Shown here: positions 26,510-37,258 of the stretch, piece after piece | Layout of the letters: each line of letters starts with the position of its first letter | How positions within the stretch are numbered: the first letter of the stretch is position 1 | Translations under genes and position numbers: made by a program | The notes under the pieces: model-generated | The model's database searches: none | What the model was told of the DNA's origin: nothing | The model's input: the letters and a program-made list of their open reading frames with translations, nothing else | Source of the DNA: Callipepla californica brunnescens | Taxonomy: Eukaryota > Chordata > Aves > Galliformes > Odontophoridae | NCBI GenBank assembly: GCA_023055505.1 | Contig: JALIRH010000140.1 | Span: 682,001-746,000 of the forward strand | Reading direction: 5' to 3' | DNA: 64,000 nucleotides

Positions 26510-26658
26510 TTGTAGGTTTAACTTCTTCTCTAAACACTGCTTGATGATGAGATCATATGGCATGTGTGCGACAACTGGGAGATCAGGCCCATCCACCATG
26601 CACTCATGAAAGGCAGTTCCTGCTTGAGCAACCAGATTTCCTGCTATGATTGAGTGAG
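26510..26658 (-). CDS. candidate coding segment, unidentified; possible exon or relic
   Basis: On the minus strand, after CTTTTCCCCCATCCACAAGACAG, an open frame of 49 codons with entry phase 1 reads HSIIAGNLVAQAGTAFHE and then VDGPDLPVVAHMPYDLIIKQ. This is unusually rich in A, G, V, D and P for such AT-rich DNA and looks protein-derived. The same frame is open upstream to about 26704. The weak point is the 3' side: after CTACAA the only GT is the poor GTTTTC, and the open frame then continues in another register to about 26340. That pattern would also fit a frameshifted retropseudogene or mobile-element relic. I do not recognise the product. Confidence 0.35.
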
Positions 26659-26704
26659 CTGTCTTGTGGATGGGGGAAAAGCTATCAACAGGATTGCTGT
26701 TATA

Positions 26705-29700
26705 CTCAGAGATTACAAATAAGGATTTTTTTTTACAAATAAGGACAGTGAGTCAAAGGAGCTACTGCTTTTAATTACTGATCAAACAGAACAGAAAGAA
26801 AATGCTGAAATTATTTGAGCAAATTTTAGAAACAAAGTTCATTTCAAAAACATAGGAAATGTCTACTTGATAAATCTTGCAAGTGCAAGGTTTTAAATCC
26901 TGTGTGAGAAGCTCTCTCCTTTGTTTCAAGGATGTTAAATCTGTTATTTCAAACTATTTTCTATATGTACAACAGCTCCCTAACAGAATTATTTTATAGA
27001 TAATTAAGGACTCAAGAACAAAAATTCCATCTCTTTTTTCAGAACAGTGTTGCTTTTAATTTGCACTTGGTTTCACACACAGCTGTAGAAGTCTCCCCTA
27101 AGACTATGCTGCTTGTTGAACTTTGCAGTACCATGAGATCTCTGTCTTCTTACAGTTATCACCATCTTAAAGTAATCCACATCCAAACACTCTACCCTTC
27201 CAGTAAGAAAATTTCTGCTCAGGCAAATATCATAAGTCAGATATTTCTATGTACAGTGCACTCTGGTCCAACAGTCATCTAAGCAAAAGTTCAAGCTAGA
27301 AGAGAAAAAGAATAGAGACTGTGAAGCAGAGAAAATATATTTCCCTTCATTTCACCAGTCTCAGAAGGAATTTTGGAAGTAGTTTATAATTTGAGTCTCC
27401 TGTCTACTACTGAATACCAAAATTATTTGCCAATATTATGATTTCATTTGAAGTTAACATAGAAATATACACAGATAAATTGTGACACTGATTTACTGGT
27501 ATAAAGCATGCATAGTATGCATAGCTCTGTTTTAAGTCCAAACCAGAAAGTTAATTTTGGGAAGGAAATACCTCACTCATTTTTCTTAGTATGAAAGCAG
27601 AGACTTAAACAGAATAACCACAAATAATCTCAGAAGGGATAGTTAAATATTTGAAGGAGTCCTGAACTCTTTGTGTTTCGCATATCCAACTAAAATCTAA
27701 GTTTTGAATTTGCAGAGAAAGGTAGAATTCACTCACAAACTCAAACACTGGTAAACATAACTGGATTGTATTATTGAAAATCTTCTATCATCATTATTAA
27801 TTCAGGATTAATACAATGATGATGTAGGCAAGATTGCGAATTGCAGAGTAGGATGAGTAAGTGCACCTTTATACATTAAAATATTAATATTATAATGAAT
27901 GTTGATGGAGACAAATCAACTACTATTTTGCTCAACAGAAAACAGTATATTTCAGAAAAGCAGCCATGCAAAAAAAAAAAAAAGGTCATATACACAGATA
28001 ATAAGTCCTAGAATTTTACATAGTTAAAATAAGATTTCTTTTTAACTCAGTATAAACTTGAGTTTGTACCGTTTGCAAGTTTGCATGTTTTCTGCTTACA
28101 GAATAGTATTTTTTGCTGCTACTTGTCCCATTTTATTCATTTAGGAAAAAAAAAATTACTTTAATATATCAATATATAGTTTTGGTTTTCTATCTTTCCC
28201 TTCATGAAAATATTATGATTTAAGGAAAGCAATGAAAAATATTTTTTTTTAACACAGATGAACTTAATAGCTAACTTACTTAGAACACAGTAATACCTAA
28301 CATCTATAAAGTTTCTTTAGTCAGCTTTTAGATATTTTTTTTAATCTTTATTTTTGCTCATCCATTTATCCCTCACTTTTATCTTTCACTGTCCAACTGA
28401 GAATCATCCATTAGTGGTAAAGAATCTACACTTTTTATAGTTAGAAGACTGCTTATAATAGCTTCCCAACTGGTACCTCATGGAGGGCCATACACCATTT
28501 CAGCTGAAGAGGATGGCAACATGCCTACTGACATTAGAACTAGAATTAATTTTATATGTCCAAAACTCAGTAAATCTATTGCTTCAACTGAATTTTTCTT
28601 TTCTTCTCAAAGTCTGCATGTATTTCTTCAAGATTCTTAGAACTAATTAGAAGATTCCAACTTGTGTGCAGCTGCTAGATTATTTTTGAGCTGGTAAAGG
28701 AGAAATCGTGATATAGTTAGATTTACACTTACAAAGGAAAAGGTCTCATCTCAGGGGGATTCAGACTCTAAGAAGCACATTCTGCCCCTCAAAGACTGCA
28801 TGTTACCTTCTCCATTTTCCTCACCTTGAAATAAATGGCATGGATAATGACATGCTATTACACCATAGAGAATAACACATAGCAGATCATTTTGCATATG
28901 GTCATGTGAAACTACGCTGTACTCACATTGGCAAATTTTAACCCTGATTTTTCTTTCAAGATTGCAGGATTTGCAACTGGAGATTTACTGGGAAGTTGTT
29001 CTCACTGTTAGCCATTCAGGAAATTTTTTTTCATTACATTACCAATTTTTCATTTGTCTTGGAATTAAGCATATAACTTGGGAATCATAGTCACGACTGG
29101 TTTACTATAATAGAGATTCTTGAGGGTCCAAGTTTCATAAAATTCTGATGATTTCTCTCATAACATGATGGCAAGTCTAGGCAACTTGGTTACAGTGCAA
29201 CCTACCTGTTCTGCAATGTTCATGGCAGAAAACCTTATCAATCTTCACTACAGAGATGTGGAAGAGAAAGAAGACCTATTTTATCACATAGTTCCACACA
29301 GTATTCTTCTCCTCCTGAATCTCTGGGTGCTATTTAAGATTTATATAGAAACAAGACAGTTCTTGGAATTCCTTTTACTTTACTGCTGTACAAAACGTGA
29401 ACCTGATGTTAAGAAAATTCATTGAGAAATGTTTCTACACAGTACAACAAAGTACCCACGGAGAAATTCTAACACTGTTCTCAAGAGTTTCTGAGCAACC
29501 TATTTAGATCATAAAAGAAAGTAAAAAATATCAAGTTGCTACTCATCCACCTGACAATGGTACTTTTCAGGCATATGAAGTGCTTCAAGCACAGAAAAAC
29601 AGAAATATTTTCAAGTAGCGCCATTCTCTCAAAGAATTTGGCAAGTTCATAAGATACTTGTTAAATCACAGAGAGTGAATGAATAATAAAATTTATACTT

Positions 29701-32411
29701 ACAGAATTATACTTTAGTTAACAGTATTATAAGTTTTCTACATATGTGAAACTTCCACTGTCTAACACTCTGGTACAGAAGCATTTTAATTCCTAACATG
29801 TAAAACACACAAATGTAATCACTGTGAGGTTAACACTGTTAACAGAATCAAAAAATGTAAAGGTACTGAGAAGTAAGCTGAGTTTTGGCAGCTATAGCTG
29901 TATTAGCTGCAAATTCTTTGCGTGCCATCGCAAATCAACAGAAAATATCAGCAGGTTCAAACATTAATAAGATACCAACCAAGATTTAATCAAGTTCATT
30001 TGTTGGTTGAGGAAAAAAAAACTGCTCCAAAAGCATCTTCTCACTGACACGAAGAGGCTTCTCTTATTAACTCCACAGCTCTCAGATTATAAAATCTAGG
30101 CTTTGGATTTTGTGAAGTGTAGGTGGCTGTGTGTGTGGGTGTCTGCCATCTAAGTAAGAATGTCTATTGTTGCATTATTAGAGAGCTGTCATTAAGCAGA
30201 TCTGCATACTATCATACTTGCTGGAGCCCGAGAATAAAATTATATGCTCTCTGATTCCTAACATGGATGACTGTGTCAAGAAGAGATCTCTAAAGCATTA
30301 AAGGCTTAAGCACACGGCATTCAGAAAGCTTGATTTTTCCAAATATGAGAGCTATCAGCATATTGTATGAGAAATAAGAAAAGGTTAAGTAGTACCTTCT
30401 CCTTCTCCTAACTACTCTGAAAGAAATTGCTTGGAAAATCTCTTTGCACACTTATAAAAGCTTGTCAGGTATTTATAAATCATTGTTTTCCTTATTAAAA
30501 CATGAGCTGATTTGTAAGGTCTACATTTCAACATAAGCTTCATGCTGGGTGTACATTCTTCCTTGCTTACTCTTTAAGGTTTCATCAGAATGAACAGATT
30601 TCATCCCAACATCTGTAATTATAATGCCAGGACACTCATGCCTTGGGAGGATGTCAGTAGCATCACTTATGCTGTTATTCACCAAATTCCAGCTGGCAAG
30701 ACTTATAGGACATTTGGATCTGCAATTTCTTATTGCTAACAATGCTGCACGGTACTAATAAGATTCAAGTTCAAGGTGAAGCAAGATGGGCCCTTTTATG
30801 ATATTATTTTGTGCTCTGTTAAAATTCTGTAACTATAGTTTGCATTCAAGCTGTCCAAAGAGAATTATTCTACTTTTTTATTAAGCAGTTCATTCTATAT
30901 CCATATTCAATGTAACTTAAAATCAAAGTGTTCCTTTATTAACGGGGACACTGATAGTTGAAATGAATAATAAGTAACTGCTAAACCAAGGTTCTTAAAC
31001 TGTCTATGCACGCACACACACATTGGGCAGTTTGGCTGTTGGTTCTCTCCTGGCCACAAGCATCTGAAGCTATCTGTCTTTTCCAGTCTAGCCCTCCTGC
31101 AGTGGTTCTGGTGGCAGCACTGCCAGGCCTAGGAGGAAGAGACTTCAGTGCAAATGAGTTAGGACATATTACAGAAAAAGCAAACAAGCCTATGTAACAA
31201 GGAATCTGTTTTAGATTACTACTAAACCCTTGTGACATGAGAATTCATCCAGCTACACAGTTTAGTTATTTGAATTAGTGACCTCGAAAGATAAAAGTGT
31301 GTGTTTTTAAGCACATGAATATCTACTACTTTTACACAAAGAAAAGTTGTGAGAACACTGCTAAGTGGCTTTGCTCTATTTGTTTTACTAGCTTACTACT
31401 TAACCTTATTTTCCAAACCGAAGAAAAATAAGGAAATATCTTAATAGAGCAGAAGAGTTCACCTCATTCTGAATAAATTACAGCAGTATAATTAAATCCT
31501 GTCTACTTAAGGCTCACTTATTGAAATAGAGGCCTACTTGTTTAAATAGCTACATTCATTCTCACTGTATGTCCTAGAAAGCTGTGTGCTAAACACTTGT
31601 TTCTTCCAGCCAGAGGATGACTGTATTTCAGAGACCAATTTCTGCATTCAGAAATCAAACTAGAAGGAAGGATAAATAAATAAATAATAACAGGAAAGGT
31701 TAATTGTTATTACTGCAATAGTCAATAGTTAATAAGCGTAGCTCCTGTGTCAAAAGAGACAAGCACTTAGCTGGAATCAGAATTAGTTAATACTATGAAG
31801 AACCTGGTAAGCACAAGGAAAATGCAATGCTGGTCTCTCTGTAGTGCATGACAGGCTGGGAATGCCGGTGCTGCCTGACAACCAGCAGGAGGTGCAGCAG
31901 ACACTAAAATGAGGCCACGAAGAGCACGAAGCTGTGGTGGCATGATCTCTGTGATGCTCCTTTATTTTTGCAGCTCAGATAGGCCAAATACTGTCTTTCG
32001 GCTTACCTGCTGCTTTTACAGCGAAAATTAAGCAAATGAAGTAACATTACCGGAGCAAGCCTACAGGATTGCATTTTAAATATAACTAAATGTGATTTTA
32101 AATCTTTAAAATAAAATGATTATCTTTCCATTTTTTTGAGCAAAACAATTCTAGTCTTCAATTTTCTCATGAAAAATCATGAAGAAATAATGAAAAGCTC
32201 AGAAATAAAAATACTCCTGGAAAATCCTTTCACTGGTACATTTCAGATGGTTGTAGTTTTAAACTATGGAAATATGAAGGTGAAAATCTTGAGGCATGCA
32301 GCACTGTGAGGTTTTCACCAATGTCATTCGCTGTGCATCCACGAAGGACATGGATCTGAGAGCCTGAAACAATTTACTTTTCAGGAGCACCTTCATTTCA
32401 GAAGTCTATTT
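26705..32411. other. AT-rich stretch, one weak exon candidate, otherwise nothing identified
   Basis: No recognised transposable element is visible. A direct repeat of TTACAAATAAGGA flanks a T run at 26713-26745. A short minus-strand exon candidate at 29.2 kb is listed separately. Patches of higher G+C near 31.02-31.15 and 31.84-31.98 kb stand out and are treated under findings. A 73-codon minus-strand frame at 30521-30742 has a plausible composition but no splice or family support. Confidence 0.45.
29206..29247 (-). CDS. candidate short internal exon, product unknown
   Basis: The minus strand carries a very pyrimidine-rich acceptor (TCTTCTTTCTCTTCCACATC, then TCTGTAG), 42 bases and the donor CAG|GTAGG. 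Only the frame entering in phase 1 is open. It reads KIDKVFCHEHCRT and leaves in phase 1, which matches the exit of the 37.2 kb candidate and the entry of the 26.6 kb one. The acceptor is the best in the window, but a 42-base exon is weak evidence. On the plus strand the same bases lie in an unrelated 86-codon open frame. Confidence 0.25.
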
Positions 32412-32510
32412 TAGAATCACAGATTATATCAAGTTGGAAGCGACCCATAACGATCACTGAGTCCAACTAAACGCCACCAAAGAGCTGTGCATAACCAGAA
32501 GAAGACTATG
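32412..32510 (-). mobile_element. CR1 LINE 3'-end fragment, minus orientation
   Basis: AGAATCACAGATTATATCAA, then 'gttggaagcgacccataacg' and 'atcactgagtccaac', is a diverged reverse complement of a CR1 3' terminus. Only about 100 bases remain. Confidence 0.75.
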
Positions 32511-34785
32511 TGGGCCACACTGTGCTCTTTTGTTCTTCAGACTTACAGTAAACCAGGCGAGAGAGTTCCTAAAGAAGCTTTATTCTGATCCTAATAATTT
32601 TGTAAAGCTAATTCCCTCTCTGAAATCCACCCAGAAGGAATGGGTACTCAGGATACATATTAAAATGATCGGCACAAGTGCCATCTACTTTCTTCAGGTT
32701 ATTAATCTGAAACAAGTCCCTAGTTCAAGATATTACTTCCTATTAGTACCATGTTCCCATCATAAATCATTAAGCAATGTGTCAGTATTAATGTAAATTA
32801 AACCCTGCAAGATATATATTAAGGCCAAGACTTCGTGATTTCTTTGATCAGTTGAGAATTTTATTTTAATACCTTTTTCACCTAAGATAAAAGTCTCACA
32901 GCATTGTCACCAATTATTTAGAAATATATTAACCAGGACTTTTTTAATATGTGATTTTATTTTTTAGTCTCTTTTTAAATAATTCTAAATACAAATACTT
33001 TGCATTTAAGAAATGCTAAGCATCTTCTAGGGGACCAGATATTCTGTACCACAATTATTTTTTTTTTTTTGCATCACAATTAATTTCTAAATTAGGCTTT
33101 GGGATTTTTAACGCTTTGAATTTGCCAAATTCCTATTTGTTTGTTTGTTTGTTTTCAGAGAAAGAATTCTTTGCCAAACACCAAAATGATCATCTTCTAA
33201 CTTTTATCGTCTAGTTCATAACACAGAAGTGTGACACGTCCCTGTTAAAACAGTTTAATTAGTTAGCATATACAAATGCTAATCTCGTTTTAGGAATAAC
33301 TGAAGCATTTTAAATGGAAGTAACAATGAATTCTGAAACAGACACCTAGGAAGTCTACGTAATTTGACACTGTACAGCTTGTTGGTTAATTTGGTCCACT
33401 AGTTTCTATTTACCGTGGATCTCTGCCAGTGCATTTTGATAGAAACAGTGCATTTAGAAGGTGATGTTAGCTCAGGAAATTGGAGTAAAAAATGAGTACT
33501 CGTAGAACTATTCAGCAATATATATGTATATATACACTTTAGCTTATTTCTTTTAGTACAAGAAACAAGAAGAATAACAAGAATTTTGAACTGAAAAATA
33601 TTTGTACAAATAAGTGAAATTCAATAAAAGTAACACCATAAATAGTAGATACATTATATCCGAATTTATATTCACGGAGTATATTTGCAAATGAGGAAGT
33701 CCTCCAAAAATAGCCTTCTGAACAATTAATGGAAAAAGTAACAAAGATGTTCACTGAATTACTAGACATATTTATAAAATCAAATAATTTTGAAATATTG
33801 AATAAGGAACAAAGAAGCTGAATGTTTGAATTGTTTATTAGACAGTTTTTCTAATCAATGTGTGAACGAGCATTACTGCTACCTCAGAGCACCATTTTCT
33901 ATTTAAAGCTAACTAGCTTTAGTCAGGCCTGCCTGCAAATCCTGCCAATCAAATGGACATTTTTGAACTGATGTATTTTATTATCAAATGAAGAAATGAA
34001 AATGTTGAAAGATAGGACAAATATGTGCTTTTACTGATTTTCTTTGTAATATAAAGCTTCTTTCCTTTGTCTCTCACAGCAACAGACAGTCTAGTAAGAA
34101 AAGTATTTTTAGCCAACAAGCATGAAGAATGATGCTTCAAGGTACTAACCATGATACCATTCCTTATTTTAGATGTAACTGGATGTACTACTTATAAGGT
34201 TCTAGTAATCAAGCAATTGCAGATTGAATGTGTTTGACAGAAAAACATTCCTTCACTTCTGAGGCAAACTGTACATAGGTGAGGAGAAACAGAATTACAG
34301 AATAGTAACCCCTGCCATTCTGATTCAGTCCTCATCCACAATCACAAACCATTATTTTCCAAGCAAAGATTTGCTACTGCAGTAGTCTTTATAATGGACA
34401 GAGCAATGGAAGTAAAGGGATAAAAGCACCAAAACACATAATATGAACAAATATTTGCATCAAATTTAGAAATAAATGTAACAGAAGAAAAGAGAAAGTT
34501 CTGTTTCTTTACCTCTGTTTAGTGGAACTCGTTATTGAAACAGTCTGAGACTATCACTGTCAGAAAAGAAGCCTTAAGACTATTCTGTATTTGCTGATCA
34601 AGTTAGAGGAACAACTTCTGAGATTTTCAGTGTTGTATCAATATCAGTATCCTCCAAAGTTTTGCACCTCCCATGAGAGATGTAGAACTTAGATCTCTGT
34701 ATACTTCTATTCAGATCTGCACATTTGAAGGCACTCATTACATATCAGGAAGCACTAAGCAAATCTTAGGAGCAGATTCAAGTAT
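32511..34785. other. AT-rich stretch, nothing identified
   Basis: Unique-looking AT-rich DNA with (TTTG)n near 33.14 kb and (TA)n near 33.52 kb. Two overlapping minus-strand frames at 33539-33769 are F/Y/L-rich chance frames. No gene or RNA is visible. Confidence 0.55.
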
Positions 34786-35017
34786 CAAGTTGCATCAGGA
34801 GAGGTTTAGATTGGATATCAGGAAGAATTTCTTCACAAAAAATGGTGGTCAAGCATTGGAACAGGCAGATGCTATCCCCATTCATGGAGGTTTTTAAGAG
34901 ATGCATGGATATGGCAATAAAAAACATGGCCTAGTGATGGGACTTAACAAGTTGGTTTGATGGCAAGTCTTGATAATATTAAAGGTCTTTTCGACCTAAA
35001 TGATTTCATAATTCTTT
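34786..35017 (+). mobile_element. CR1 LINE 3' end, plus orientation
   Basis: Plus-strand CR1 tail: 'aggtttagattggatatcag', 'gaagaatttcttcac', 'agcattggaacaggcagatg', 'tccccattcatggaggtttt', ending 'cgacctaaatgatttcataa'. This is one of only two plus-oriented copies in the window. It is 5'-truncated and non-coding. Confidence 0.88.
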
Positions 35018-37170
35018 TATGCCAAAAATACAGTAAAAAAAAAACAGCTCCAGAAGTCCCCAGCTAGCCTTGAATATGCTAGAAAATGAAACTGGAAGCA
35101 GTACACAGAAATTCATTACTCCTACTAAGATGTTCTCATTAAATGCCAGGCTCCTAGCTCATAAGACCAAGGCTCTTAAATGCCCAGAGTGAGTTTTCAT
35201 TTGGTATCTCTATGTGATATTGCATTTCAGCAGATCATGATGCCAGCTTATTTGTACTAGGCTAGAAGGCTCTGCATAAGAATGATGCATATTATTTATA
35301 TTAGTCAGAGACAATGACATATTTGAACTCTAAGTATCCTCATAAAAAAAGAAATCCAATTTTTGTCAGCTATGCACTATCAGAAGTAACTTTTATGAAG
35401 TCATATATTTGCTGTGCATATATGTAAGGGTTGCAGATTCAAATTCCCTTAGGAAGGCTCCTTACAATCTAGTTTTCATCAGCTTTTTAAAAACATAACC
35501 TAATCCGATTTTGCACTGAAATGCAGATATATGCACAACCACAAATGGATGTTTCCTTTCTTAATCAGTTGTCAATTAAAGCAGAGAAGAGACAATTGTA
35601 AAACCCTATCTTGTCAGCTTTCTCTACCCTAATTCATTGGCTTATTTTAACCCATTTTTCACGGAGTTTTGAAATGTAAACTAGTCTGTACTTGATGACG
35701 AGTGGGATTTTATAATATGGACATCTGATTAAACATATGCAGTGAAACTCAGTTTATTTTAAAAGGTTTCAGCTTAGTCCACAAACAGCTAAAGCATGAT
35801 TTAATGCACAACTTCTGCATTGATCATAAGGTTTGATAAATCAGAATGCCAATTAACGAAGAGATTATTCCATTATTGATATAAGCAGTTGTGTCTTATA
35901 AATATTACTTTCACTTAGGAAGGATACAACTGAATCTAGTGTCTTTACTATAAATAAAATGGATTTTATCTGTGATTAATGCATCATTCTTTTAAATGGA
36001 AAAAATTCTTACTGTACTTTTGCCAAAATATAAGGAAATGCCCAAACTATGTTACAAATACAATGACGGGAATGTGATCTTCTGGTTCATCCAACAAGTA
36101 TGATGCAAAGGAACATAGTTAATCATCACAACGATATTTTCTATTTCATTTGAATACATGCATATTGTAGTCCCTCCCAGCATCTCAATCATGTAGGCCT
36201 ATTTCCCTTTGCATCCACTACTCATTCTACCAATTAATACAGAGATTCTCCCAAAATTATCATAACTTTCTCCTGCATATAGGCTATTTACCACACAGCA
36301 TGATTTCTGTACCTGCTTGCCCCGGTTCCTTTCTTTTCACTTACTAACAACTCCCCCTTTCCCTATCCCATCAAATCAATGCCATCACCAAACCTGTGAC
36401 GCACAACTGTAATTTGATTATTTTTGCTGTATTCCTGAGTATCCTGCTGACATTTTTTATCAATACAGATACTTGGCTTTGGAGTTCTGCCTTGTACAAC
36501 CAGATTCATATTTACTTCAAATATTAGTTTAGCAATTACTCTTTATTTATTTATTTAAGCAAATTACAAAAGATCCATTTCAAGAAAAAGTTTTAGTCAC
36601 ACTGAAATATACCATATCTGAAAAAAAAATAGTAATTTTTTTACTGCAGTTTTAACGTATGTAGTGATTTATATTTCTAGACAGCATGGAGATAATCGTA
36701 CATTTGCATCTGTATGCATTAGAACAAGACATTTTTGTCTCCCTTAAAGGCTGAAAAATTTACAATAGTCACTAGGATGGGCAAGAAACAGAACTCAGAC
36801 ATTCCTGACCTCACAGACTATTACCTTTTTACATGGGCAAATGCGAGCTATTTAACATAGGCATAACTAAAGTATATTTTATGTGCATAGGAATTCCGTC
36901 TGCTTCTGCAAAGAATATTTATGACTATGCTCGAGGAAATTGTTCTTCTGTAATTTCTGAATGTAAAACTACTTTAGCAAATTTACATTTCGTAAATTGA
37001 TAACATATGTTGTAATTTTATCTTCATAACTATTAAACAGCTTGACAAAAAGCACTTTGCCACTGTAACCACAGAGTCTCAACAACTGTTTTCATATATC
37101 TTGGAAACACCTCTATTGTTTGGAACATTTATTTTTGCATCAGTCATGTTACGTGCTACAGGCTGTTTAC

Positions 37171-37258
37171 CTGTGACTTCTGTTCCTTCTGGAATCACCT
37201 CTGGAACAAGAAACTCATTTGAGGACACTGGAAGGGTTTTGATATTAGCATGCTGGGA
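37171..37258 (-). CDS. candidate internal exon, product unknown
   Basis: Minus-strand acceptor AATCACAACTCAG (modest pyrimidine content), 88 bases and donor ACAG|GTAAAC. The open frame enters in phase 0 and leaves in phase 1, reading SQHANIKTLPVSSNEFLVPE followed by VIPEGTEVT. The P/V/E-rich end resembles a linker or the edge of an extracellular domain, but I cannot assign a family. The same frame remains open for about 16 codons upstream and 25 codons downstream, so the splice sites are not required to keep it open. That weakens the case. Confidence 0.25.

Noticed and set aside
30521..30742. Minus-strand 73-codon frame (contains CPGIIITDVGMKSVHSDE)
   Set aside because: Composition is plausible, but there is no clear splice context, and its in-frame stop conflicts with the proposed minus-strand exon order.
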